A stretch of 46,819 bases of DNA from Pedobacter sp. ASV17 (GTDB lineage: Bacteria > Bacteroidota > Bacteroidia > Sphingobacteriales > Sphingobacteriaceae), in the NCBI RefSeq assembly GCF_016429065.1, contig NZ_JAELTX010000027.1, forward strand, positions 1 through 46,819, read 5' to 3'. The translations under genes were made by a program, and so were the position numbers. The notes beneath the pieces were generated by a model. It was not told the DNA's origin and ran no database searches. It saw only the letters and a program-made list of their open reading frames with translations. Position 1 is the first letter of the stretch; every line of letters starts with the position of its first letter. Positions 16,419 to 23,971 of the stretch are shown piece after piece.

Positions 16419-17702
16419 ATGAAGAAAATTGTTTCCAACCTAACTTTTCAGGTCCTTGTGGCTATATCGTTAGGTATTTTAGTGGGCGTAATCTATCCAG
16501 GTTTTGCCCCGCATGCCGAGCTCATCAGTAAGAGTTTTATTAACATGATCAGTATGCTGATCGCCCCAATCATCTTTTTTACCATTGTGCTTGGTATTGC
16601 CCACATGGGCGATATGAAAAAAGTGGGGATTGTTGGAGGTAAAGCGCTGCTTTACTTTGAAATTGTAACCACTATTGCTATTGTCATTGGATTGGTGGTG
16701 GCCAATGTGTTGAAGCCAGGAGTAGGAGTAGAAGTGCCTGCTGGAGATGTAGCCAAAATGGATGCCTATGCTAAACAAGCAGGCTCTATCAACTGGTTAG
16801 AATTTATTGCACATATCTTCCCTAAGAATATCTTCGAAGCCTTTTCAAAAGGCGAAATTTTACAAATACTCGTGTTCGCCATCTTGTTTGGTTATGGCTT
16901 GAGCAAAATGGGACAGACGGGACAATCCTTATTGATCACTTTTGATAAAATAGCCAAGGTATTGTTTAACATGATGAAGGTGATTATGCGTTTGGCACCA
17001 TTAGGCGCTTTTGGTGGAATGGCTTATAGCGTGGGCAAGTTTGGTTTACATACCTTGTTGCCGATGGCGAAACTGATGGGAGCGGTATATTTAACCTGTT
17101 TCCTATTCATTTTTGTAGTGCTTAACGCCATTTGCCGTTACTATAAATTCAGCCTATGGAAATATCTGAAGTTCATCCGTCAGGAGATTTTGATTGTATT
17201 AGGTACCTCTTCCTCTGAATCGGTATTGCCAAGTATGATGAAAAAAATGGAAGATATCGGTTGCAACAAATCGGTAGTAGGTTTGGTGATCCCAACGGGA
17301 TATTCCTTTAACCTTGATGGTACTTCTATTTATTTGGCCATGGCCGTTATTTTCCTCACGCAGGTATTTGGAATTGATTTAACCATTGGTGAGCAGGTGT
17401 CTATTATGATGGTGCTAATGGTAACCAGTAAAGGCGCTGCGGGAGTTACTGGAAGTGGTTTTATTGTATTGGCAAGTACGCTTACGGCTTTAAAGATCAT
17501 GCCAGTAGAACATATTGCCATTTTGCTTGGGGTGGATAGGTTTATGAGCGAGGCTAGAGCTATTACCAATATGATTGGAAATGGTATTGCTTCCATTGTG
17601 ATTGCCAAAAGTGAAAATGAATTTGATGAGGAAAAATATTTAAGGGCAACCAGTCCATCAGCGATTGAAATGGCCGAGGAAGAGAATATTATGAAGGAAT
17701 AA
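16419..17702 (+). CDS. Dicarboxylate/proton or sodium symporter (DctA/GltP family)
   Basis: 427 aa inner membrane transporter of the SDF (DAACS) family. It imports C4-dicarboxylates or acidic amino acids with cation co-transport. Family signatures: the serine-rich re-entrant loop LGTSSSESVLPSM, the GYSFNLDGTSIYL motif, SKGAAGVTGSGFIVLASTL, and GVDRFMSEARAITNMIGNGIASIVIAK. The last two match DctA wording closely, so succinate, fumarate or malate is the better guess over glutamate. There are eight membrane helices plus hairpins, and the C-terminus is acidic. Single gene, with an inverted repeat downstream before the converging phosphopantetheinyl transferase gene. Confidence 0.92.
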   Translation: MKKIVSNLTFQVLVAISLGILVGVIYPGFAPHAELISKSFINMISMLIAPIIFFTIVLGIAHMGDMKKVGIVGGKALLYFEIVTTIAIVIGLVVANVLKPGVGVEVPAGDVAKMDAYAKQAGSINWLEFIAHIFPKNIFEAFSKGEILQILVFAILFGYGLSKMGQTGQSLLITFDKIAKVLFNMMKVIMRLAPLGAFGGMAYSVGKFGLHTLLPMAKLMGAVYLTCFLFIFVVLNAICRYYKFSLWKYLKFIRQEILIVLGTSSSESVLPSMMKKMEDIGCNKSVVGLVIPTGYSFNLDGTSIYLAMAVIFLTQVFGIDLTIGEQVSIMMVLMVTSKGAAGVTGSGFIVLASTLTALKIMPVEHIAILLGVDRFMSEARAITNMIGNGIASIVIAKSENEFDEEKYLRATSPSAIEMAEEENIMKE

Positions 17703-17740
17703 CTACTTAATAGTAATTGTCAGTAAAAAACAATGCTCTT

Positions 17741-17779
17741 ATGTGTCTATGTGGTTCATTTAATACCACATAGACACAT
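17741..17779. repeat. Inverted repeat of the CCACATAGACAC type
   Basis: Perfect 15-bp arms ATGTGTCTATGTGGT (17741-17755) and ACCACATAGACACAT (17765-17779), 9-nt loop. It lies between convergent genes and may act as a transcription stop for both. A decayed relative lies at 34539-34599. Confidence 0.88.
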
Positions 17780-17877
17780 CGTAAAACGAAATGCTTATAT
17801 TCTTTAATAGCAATAATCCGAACTCAGGTTGTTCTAAGTCACAGAAATGGATTTATCAAGTTGATTTAATCGATGGG

Positions 17878-18579
17878 CTAAACCCAATTCCATAACATCA
17901 ACTCCTTTTGGTCTAAAGCCGTAGCAATGCTGGCCACATAATTTTCGCCAATGGTGAAAGTCCGCATTTTAAAAATTTCCTCGTCCCAACGCAATTGCTC
18001 ATTCAAGCATTCTATTAAATGAAGGTTGTCGCTTACCCCTTCACCGCTTGCCTTTAACAAAGCCTCTTTTCGGGTCCACATCACGTAAAAGTTCCTGGGA
18101 TCTACCCGTTTTTCTCCAATAAAAGCTATTTCATTTTTAGAAAAGGTAATGTCTAGAATAGATTTGAAATCAAATTCCTGATTAATGACCTCGATATCAA
18201 TACCAACTGCCTTTGGACTGATGGCAATCAGTACATAATCACCAGTATGGCTAATGTTAAATTCTATTCCCCTAACGGTTGGCTTTCTAAATTCGTGGAA
18301 AATGAATTCAATTTCTTGCGGACTGGTATTTAAGCAGAGCGATAAGATACTACGTAAACAGAACTTACTAACTACATAACGCTCTTTGTCTTTTTGGGTA
18401 AACATCCTGCTTGCCTTTTCTTGCTCGCGTTCAGAAAGTACATCTGCTAATCCTTTTTTGATTTTCTGGAAATGATTGTTGATATCAATCCTGAAAATAT
18501 GGGTTTTGTCTGTATCTAGCGACTGTCCAGTGGAATAAGGTTTCCAGGCATAATCGTAGCTCAACAGCGTATCTATCAT
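17878..18579 (-). CDS. 4'-phosphopantetheinyl transferase (Sfp type)
   Basis: 233 aa. It transfers 4'-phosphopantetheine from CoA to a conserved Ser of acyl or peptidyl carrier proteins. Motifs of the Sfp/Gsp family: FNISHTGDYVLIAI (107-120), VGIDIE (125-130, metal-binding Asp128 and Glu130), and FYVMWTRKEALLKASGEG (164-181, with Glu172 and Lys176). The length matches the Sfp class rather than the 120-residue AcpS class, implying a role in secondary or specialised carrier proteins, although in some bacteria Sfp-type enzymes also serve fatty acid ACP. No polyketide or NRPS gene is in the window. It lies downstream of the SMUG2 gene on the same strand, 144 bp apart. Confidence 0.93.
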   Translation of the reverse strand: MIDTLLSYDYAWKPYSTGQSLDTDKTHIFRIDINNHFQKIKKGLADVLSEREQEKASRMFTQKDKERYVVSKFCLRSILSLCLNTSPQEIEFIFHEFRKPTVRGIEFNISHTGDYVLIAISPKAVGIDIEVINQEFDFKSILDITFSKNEIAFIGEKRVDPRNFYVMWTRKEALLKASGEGVSDNLHLIECLNEQLRWDEEIFKMRTFTIGENYVASIATALDQKELMLWNWV

Positions 18580-18723
18580 TTTTAATGTTTTATAGTTAGT
18601 CTTAGCTCGAGAACTGATAAGTAAATATCGTTAAAATTCTCTTTTACGAGAATTTATTGTTGGATTTTTATGGAAAATTATCCTGTTATTCCTTAACGGT
18701 GTATAATTGGTTTGAAATACGTT

Positions 18724-19422
18724 TTAATCGGCTATATTTTTGAATGCTAGCAAGTATTTTTCGATATAAAACTGTTTTTCTCTGGATTTGTATTGCTGAA
18801 TAAATCGAGGATGTTCCAATATGGTTAGTTTTTCGAATAATTTTTCCTTGCGATTGATCTTCTGAACGAAATCAGCATTTTTCTTGCCCAAAACAAAAAC
18901 TTCGGAGGTGTCTAAGCCCAAACTGATGTGTTTCTTTAATGAAGAAATCATAAAATCTTTCACCATTTCAAACAGCTTAGGGTCGTCGTAATAATTGGCA
19001 TTTAGCCATTTGCCATCTTTTGTCCTACGGATAATGGCCAAAGGAAAAGGCGAGTTGATATAGAAATCTCGATAAAAAGAAGTAGCGCCTCCATAAGCTT
19101 CAATCATATCATACATAAATACCGAAGAAATTTCGTGTGTATATGCCGATTGCATTTTAATGCCGCAAATACTTTCCAATCGTTTGGTGTCCGTAAATGG
19201 GACACCCGTTACTCCAGCACCATGACGACTGGGGTTAATGCCTACGATGAATTTTCTTTGGGCGAAATCATCATAATATTTGTGGTAAAATTGCTGCATC
19301 ACCACCATGGTTTCAGGATTGTCTATATAAGGATTCATTACCTGAAAATCATCGGGTAACTTGCCTTCATAATGTAAGTGGCAATTAAAATCAATGACGT
19401 GGTCTGCAAAAGTTTTTTCCAT
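18724..19422 (-). CDS. SMUG2-type uracil-DNA glycosylase (DUF4918)
   Basis: 232 aa. The residues KFIVGINPSRHGAGVTGVPFTD (57-78, motif 1) and ILEHPRFIQQYKSREKQ (201-217, motif 2) match the uracil-DNA glycosylase superfamily. The wording is that of the SMUG2 group, whose founding member comes from Pedobacter heparinus. Such enzymes excise uracil and other deaminated bases (xanthine is reported) to start base excision repair. The GINPS loop binds the base and the motif 2 His stabilises the product. Length and complete motifs suggest an active enzyme. It is in the same orientation as the phosphopantetheinyl transferase gene and divergent from sucD. Confidence 0.87.
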   Translation of the reverse strand: MEKTFADHVIDFNCHLHYEGKLPDDFQVMNPYIDNPETMVVMQQFYHKYYDDFAQRKFIVGINPSRHGAGVTGVPFTDTKRLESICGIKMQSAYTHEISSVFMYDMIEAYGGATSFYRDFYINSPFPLAIIRRTKDGKWLNANYYDDPKLFEMVKDFMISSLKKHISLGLDTSEVFVLGKKNADFVQKINRKEKLFEKLTILEHPRFIQQYKSREKQFYIEKYLLAFKNIAD

Positions 19423-19527
19423 ATAAGAAATCGTGCTTAAAATTAAATCGTTTTTGGTCAGCTATCAATATCATACCTGTATGATTTGTAAAGAAATAAG
19501 TAGATAAGAAATAATATACTTTTAGAG

Positions 19528-19558
19528 TTGACATTCCGTAGCATTTACCTTAAGTTTG
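19528..19558 (+). promoter_or_regulatory. sucD promoter
   Basis: TTGACA at 19528-19533 and TAAGTTTG at 19551-19558 (20-bp gap between TTG and TA) fit the Bacteroidetes -33/-7 promoter. The -7 box overlaps the upstream TTG of the longest frame, which rules that start out and supports ATG at 19577. Confidence 0.75.
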
Positions 19559-19576
19559 CACAAAAAAATAGATACA

Positions 19577-20449
19577 ATGAGTGTTTTAGTAAATAAAGAT
19601 TCTAAAGTAATTGTTCAGGGTTTTACTGGAAATGAAGGTACTTACCATGCTGAACAAATGATAGCTTACGGTACAAATGTTGTTGGTGGGGTAACCCCTG
19701 GCAAAGGCGGTCAGGAACATTTAGGCAGACCTGTTTTTAACACAGTTAAAGATGCGGTTGATAAGGCTGGCGCTGATGTATCTATTATTTTCGTACCTCC
19801 TGCATTTGCTGCTGACGCGATTATGGAAGCTGCTGAAGCAGGCATTAAAGTGATCGTTTGTATCACTGAAGGTATCCCAACCAAAGATATGATTGCGGTA
19901 AAATCTTACCTTTCTGATAAAGATAGCCGTTTAATCGGTCCTAACTGTCCAGGTGTAATCACTGCTGATGAAGCTAAAATTGGTATCATGCCAGGTTTTA
20001 TCTTCAAAAAAGGTACAGTTGGTGTAGTTTCTAAATCTGGTACTTTAACCTACGAAGCCGTTGACCAAGTGGTTAAAGCTGGTTTAGGTATCACTACTGC
20101 TATCGGTATCGGTGGTGACCCAATTATTGGTACGCCTACTAAAGAAGCGGTTGAATTGTTGATGAACGATCCAGAAACTGAAGGTATCATCATGATTGGT
20201 GAAATTGGTGGTGGCATGGAAGCAGAAGCTGCTCGTTGGATCAAAGAAAACGGTACTAAACCTGTAGTAGGTTTCATCGCTGGTCAAACTGCTCCTGCGG
20301 GACGTAGAATGGGCCACGCTGGTGCTATCGTTGGTGGTGCTGATGATACTGCTGCAGCAAAAATGAAAATCATGCGTGAGTGTGGGATCACTGTAGTAGA
20401 AAGCCCTGCGGAAATTGGTGCTGCAATGGCTGCATTATTGAAAAAATAG
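19577..20449 (+). CDS. sucD: Succinyl-CoA synthetase alpha subunit
   Basis: 290 aa from the ATG at 19577. The frame is open further upstream, but that region is promoter. With SucB it interconverts succinyl-CoA and succinate with substrate-level NTP formation in the TCA cycle. Visible features: the CoA-binding Rossmann domain with [48 protein letters not shown], the [10 protein letters not shown] loop, and the phosphorylated His247 in [12 protein letters not shown]. The sucC (beta) gene is not adjacent, a separation common in Bacteroidetes. Codon use looks highly optimised, as for an abundant enzyme. A strong terminator follows at once. Confidence 0.97.
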   Translation: MSVLVNKDSKVIVQGFTGNEGTYHAEQMIAYGTNVVGGVTPGKGGQEHLGRPVFNTVKDAVDKAGADVSIIFVPPAFAADAIMEAAEAGIKVIVCITEGIPTKDMIAVKSYLSDKDSRLIGPNCPGVITADEAKIGIMPGFIFKKGTVGVVSKSGTLTYEAVDQVVKAGLGITTAIGIGGDPIIGTPTKEAVELLMNDPETEGIIMIGEIGGGMEAEAARWIKENGTKPVVGFIAGQTAPAGRRMGHAGAIVGGADDTAAAKMKIMRECGITVVESPAEIGAAMAALLKK

Positions 20450-20470
20450 TCTCGACAAATATTATTTTTA

Positions 20471-20507
20471 AAAGCGTCACGCATTTGCGTGACGCTTTTT
20501 CTTTTTA
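20471..20507 (+). terminator. sucD intrinsic terminator
   Basis: Perfect 12-bp stem AAAGCGTCACGC / GCGTGACGCTTT, loop ATTT, followed by TTCTTTTT. It starts 22 bp after the stop codon. Confidence 0.93.
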
Positions 20508-20602
20508 CAAGCAGCACAAAACTTACTTCGGCATGAAAATCAACAAACGATTAATGCTTATTTTTGTTTAAAGGCATAGGCCGATCACAAATGTAAACCG
20601 CC

Positions 20603-21094
20603 ATGAAATCAATTTTTAACCGTATCACACTCATTGGCTTACTTGCACTGAGCACAGGTTTTGCGGCTTGCGCCCAGCAAAAGGAAGAAAAGAAAGAAAC
20701 CCCATCAAAAACTACAAAGAAAATGGAATGGAATAAGTTAACACCTGAAGAAGAGAGAATAATTGTAAATAAAGGCACTGAATATCCGGGAACGGGCAAA
20801 TACGATCAGTTTTTCGAAAAGGGGACTTATATCTGCAAAAGATGTAATGCACCTCTATACAGATCAGATTCGAAATTTGATGCACATTGCGGCTGGCCAG
20901 CGTTTGATGATGAAATTAAAGGAGCGGTAAAACGTATTCCTGATGCTGATGGTCAACGTACAGAGATTGTATGTGCCAATTGTGAGGCGCATTTAGGACA
21001 TGTGTTTGTTGGCGAATTTTTAACGGCCAAAAATACCCGTCATTGTGTAAACTCTGTTTCGATGACCTTTGTGCCTGATAAAAAGGAACAGTAA
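20603..21094 (+). CDS. msrB: Exported methionine-(R)-sulfoxide reductase B, lipoprotein
   Basis: 163 aa. MsrB repairs methionine-R-sulfoxide in proteins. The zinc site CKRC (78, 81) and CANC (124, 127), the FDAHCGWPAF segment, HLGHVF, and the catalytic Cys148 in RHCVNSVSM are all present. Unlike cytoplasmic MsrB it begins with a lipoprotein signal (LSTGFAACAQQ, Cys23) and a Lys/Glu-rich linker. It should therefore act in the periplasm or at the outer membrane, repairing oxidised envelope proteins. The reductant there is unknown, since thioredoxin is cytoplasmic. Monocistronic, ending at a bidirectional terminator. Confidence 0.94.
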   Translation: MKSIFNRITLIGLLALSTGFAACAQQKEEKKETPSKTTKKMEWNKLTPEEERIIVNKGTEYPGTGKYDQFFEKGTYICKRCNAPLYRSDSKFDAHCGWPAFDDEIKGAVKRIPDADGQRTEIVCANCEAHLGHVFVGEFLTAKNTRHCVNSVSMTFVPDKKEQ

Positions 21095-21128
21095 AAAATA
21101 TGGTCGGAAAGCCGACAATGCTAAAAAG

Positions 21129-21168
21129 AAAGCGGAGTAAACTTTAGATGGTTTACTCCGCTTTTTTA
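21129..21168. terminator. Bidirectional terminator
   Basis: 14-bp perfect stem AAAGCGGAGTAAAC / GTTTACTCCGCTTT, loop TTTAGATG, T-run on the right and A-run on the left. It serves msrB (+) and the MFS gene (-). Confidence 0.92.
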
Positions 21169-21220
21169 TATGAAATTTTAAAGGACTTAAATGTTCTAGA
21201 ATGTCTAAGGAGATAAGAAA

Positions 21221-22434
21221 CTAAACTGCTTCCGTTACCGTTTCTTCAATCTTAACTTCATTTGTCACTTCTTCTTGAGCCTTCGTTTTCGAAAACCTTC
21301 TGATCAGCCAATAAGCGAAAAAGGATCCGCTTAATGCCATGCCTGCACCTACTAAAGAAGGATAGTTGTAGCTTAAGCCATAAACCAGTGGAAAGCCGCC
21401 AAATAAGGCTCCTAAAGCATTACCTATGTTAAAACTCGCTTGACTGGCCGAAGCAGCAATCATCTCGGAGCCTGTAGCTGTTTTGATCATCAGCATTTGG
21501 ATAGGTGCCGCACAGGCAAAGGCAATTGCTCCAGTTAAAAAAGTAGTCACTAATGCTAAGGTTGGACTAGATGAAACAAAGAATACAATCACTAAAATAG
21601 TGCACATGGCAAGTAGTAGCGCTGCACATGCCTTAGCAGGCGAAAACTTGTCGGCCAAATAACCTCCAGCAAAATTGCCCAATAACATTCCCAAGCCAGC
21701 CAGCATCAAAATATAGGTTACACTGCTTTCCGTAAAGCCAGCAACATCCGTCATCAAAGGTGCTATGTAGCTGATCCAGCAGAACAATCCGCCTGTGCCA
21801 ATGGAAATCATCAGGATAATGATCCAAGCTTCGCGTTTAGCAAAAAAGCTAAGTTCACTTTTAATGTCACGGTTTTAACCGCAGGCAAATATGGTAGCCA
21901 ATATTTAAGGCTAAATAAGGTAATAATGCCCACTATGGCTACAATGGCAAAGGAATATCGCCATGAAAAATTATGTCCGATATAAGTGCCCAACGGAACA
22001 CCAAATAAGTTGGCTATGGTAAGGCCGGCGAACATTAACGAAACAGCTTGTGCTTCCTTCCCTTTTGGAGCAATACGGCTGGCTACTACGGAGCCCACAC
22101 CAAAAAAAGCGCCATGCGGTAAGCCCGAAAATAGTCTGGCAATAAATAGTGAGGTATAACTTGGCGCAAATGCAGATAGTGCATTAAACACCGTAAATAA
22201 TCCCATTAAAGCAATTAAGATATATTTGGGTGGATATTTGCCTGCGATAATGGCCAATAAAGGTGCGCCAATGACTACGCCTAGAGCATAGGCCGAAATT
22301 AAGTGGCCTGCTTCGGGAATAGTAATGGAAAGATCTTTGGCAATATCAGGCAATAGTCCCATCATTACAAATTCTGTAATGCCTATTCCTAAACCACCAA
22401 GGGTGAGGGGAATGAGTTTTTTGTTCAATAACAT
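21221..22434 (-). pseudogene. MFS efflux transporter, split by a one-base frameshift
   Basis: Two adjoining frames make one 12-helix transporter of the major facilitator superfamily (AraJ/YdhP-like drug or sugar efflux). The N-terminal half is 22434 to 21811 (MLLNKKLIPLTLGGLGIGITEFVMMGLLP, RLFSGLPHGAFFGVGSVVA). The C-terminal half continues through ISIGTGGLFCWISYIAPLM to 21221. The correct C-terminal frame can be read upstream to about 21876 as RDIKSELSFFAKREAWIII. Adding one A to the AAAA run at 21873-21876 (minus strand) gives ..PAVKNRDIKSELSFF.. and a normal protein of 404 aa. Everything else is intact, so this is either a recent mutation, phase variation in the A-run or a sequencing error. 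Confidence 0.85.
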
Positions 22435-22520
22435 CTGCTTAGTGTTTTGCTTACACTAAGCAAAGGTAGCCGTTTTTATGGTAGGATTTTGTCAGCTAAG
22501 GGTTAATAATGGGATCCATA

Positions 22521-22548
22521 AAAAAGGCCCCGCATGTGCAGGGCCTTT
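22521..22548 (-). terminator. Terminator of the 61-aa gene
   Basis: On the minus strand AAAGGCCC-TGC-ACAT-GCG-GGGCCTTT followed by a T-run. It starts 4 bp after the stop of the 61-aa gene and separates it from the MFS gene. Confidence 0.88.
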
Positions 22549-22551
22549 GAA

Positions 22552-22737
22552 CTAACGCTTTTTAGCGTATTTTAAAATCTTGGCTATCGTTTCCTCCGAT
22601 GGTTCTCTGTACAGCTCATCTAGTTTAGGTTTAATGGCTTCGTACAATTTTTGGTCTGGGTTATTTCCCTGTTCCAAAGCAGTGGGGTTGGATAGTTCTT
22701 TAAATCGTGTTGGAGTAAAGGTTTTTGTCATACGCAT
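22552..22737 (-). CDS. Small protein, 61 aa, unknown function
   Basis: Unrecognised. The sequence is strongly polar and helix-like (NPDQKLYEAIKPKLDELYREPSEETIAKILKYAKKR) with no signal peptide, cysteine pair or membrane segment. Its C-terminal half looks like a short helical domain of the kind seen in small Bacteroidetes proteins. Reality as a gene is supported by its own strong terminator 4 bp after the stop and by the coherent amphipathic pattern. Met1 or Met3 could be the start. Neither neighbour is functionally linked: an ECF sigma gene lies 170 bp upstream and the broken MFS gene lies downstream. Confidence 0.65.
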   Translation of the reverse strand: MRMTKTFTPTRFKELSNPTALEQGNNPDQKLYEAIKPKLDELYREPSEETIAKILKYAKKR

Positions 22738-22907
22738 TTATATCTTTTTGTTTAGAAATTAAACGCCGACTAATAGCCTTTATTTTATGTTTATGGTATT
22801 AAAATCAAAATAGTTTAGAAGTGTTTATTAAAATGAAGCCAAACCTTTGTTAAAATGACAATAGGAGTGTTTGCCTATTATAAAACAATTTGCAACATTA
22901 TTGTTAC

Positions 22908-23519
22908 TTAGCTTCTGCTGATGCTTACTTCTTTAATATTCATCATCTTGCGCAAATTACTAAGGGCATAGCGCATACGACCCAATGCCGTATTAATGCT
23001 CACGTCTGTCAGTTCTGCAATTTCTTTAAAGCTCAAATCTGCATAGTGGCGCATAATCAGCACTTCTTTTTGCTCATCAGGTAAATGATGGATCATTTTG
23101 CGTAAGTCGGTATGTGTTTGTTCCCTAAGGATGCGTTCCTCGGCACTTTCTTCATGAATTTGAATAAGATTAAGTACATCAGTACCATCTGAACTGGTAA
23201 TGGTTGGTGTGCGTTTCTCCTTCCTAAAATAGTCGATCACCAAGTTGTGTGCAATACGCATTACCCAAGGTAAAAACTTACCTTCTTCATTGTAACGGCC
23301 AGATCGAAGGGTATTAATGACCTTAATGAAAGCATCTTGGAAAATGTCTTCCGCTAAATATTGATCTTTTACCAGTAAGTAAATAGAAGTGAAAATTTTG
23401 GATTTGTGCCTACGTAAAAGTTCCTCGATCACGGCTTCGTCACCGTTGATATATAACTTCACCAAATCCTGATCACTAGCCTGCTGTAACCTCATAGGAG
23501 TATGTTTGATTAAACCCAT
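22908..23519 (-). CDS. RNA polymerase ECF sigma factor
   Basis: 203 aa sigma-70 family protein of the extracytoplasmic function class. Region 2 is DQDLVKLYINGDEAVIEELLRRH...LAEDIFQDAFIKVINTLRSG..FLPWVMRIAHNLVIDYFRKEKR (about 15-103). Region 4 is LREQTHTDLRKMIHHLPDEQKEVLIMRHYADLSFKEIAELTDVSINTALGRMRYALSNLRKMM (about 133-195), with the helix-turn-helix at SFKEIAELTDVSINTALGR. No anti-sigma gene (FecR or zinc-binding type) lies next to it, so its control is not evident. The first Met used gives the tail MGLIKHTP; MRLQQ at residue 9 is also possible. It is divergent from uvrA across 452 bp of AT-rich DNA. Confidence 0.94.
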   Translation of the reverse strand: MGLIKHTPMRLQQASDQDLVKLYINGDEAVIEELLRRHKSKIFTSIYLLVKDQYLAEDIFQDAFIKVINTLRSGRYNEEGKFLPWVMRIAHNLVIDYFRKEKRTPTITSSDGTDVLNLIQIHEESAEERILREQTHTDLRKMIHHLPDEQKEVLIMRHYADLSFKEIAELTDVSINTALGRMRYALSNLRKMMNIKEVSISRS

Positions 23520-23971
23520 CTTTATTAAATAATAAACACGTAAAAGTTTTAATCTATAGCTTTTCTCCTTTTAAATTTTTGTTGGTGAATAATGAATGTT
23601 AATGTGTTACAATTTCAAAAGAAACATTTTTTTGTGAGATTCAAAGAATTAAATTGTTAAAAATTGTAAAAACGTCCAATAAACTTAAAAATCACATGCC
23701 TGTATTTGATCGTCAATTTCATTTGTCTTGTTTAAATGTTTCTAAAAGACTTTCTTTATTATGTCAAATTTTATACCAATTATAAATAAAATGATTTGAA
23801 CCTGTGTCAACATGAACATTAATTTAAACACTTTTGAGGTTGAGCCAGCAAAGAAATCATTAGAAATAGAGGTATTGATTTAACACTTATTTGAATAGCT
23901 ACTTTAGACTTTCAGCCCATAATTTTCAACTTAATAAGTTATCTTTGTAAATTACAGCGAAGAGGTAATTC
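23520..23971. other. 452-bp AT-rich intergenic region
   Basis: It separates the divergent ECF sigma factor and uvrA genes. I see no open frame with coding character, no strong hairpin and no repeat-family member. Apart from the uvrA -7 box near its right end nothing is identified, and its length suggests regulatory sites. Confidence 0.6.
23940..23947 (+). promoter_or_regulatory. uvrA -7 promoter box
   Basis: TATCTTTG fits TAnnTTTG and lies 24 nt before the uvrA ATG. No clear -33 TTTG is seen. Confidence 0.7.

Noticed and set aside
18724..19422. Phosphopantetheinyl transferase and SMUG2 as part of a biosynthetic or defence cluster
   Set aside because: No polyketide, NRPS, nuclease or other partner genes are nearby, and the two genes are 144 bp apart without other links.
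21811..21880. Programmed ribosomal frameshift in the MFS gene
   Set aside because: The A-run is short and no stimulatory stem or family precedent is visible; a mutation or sequencing error is simpler.
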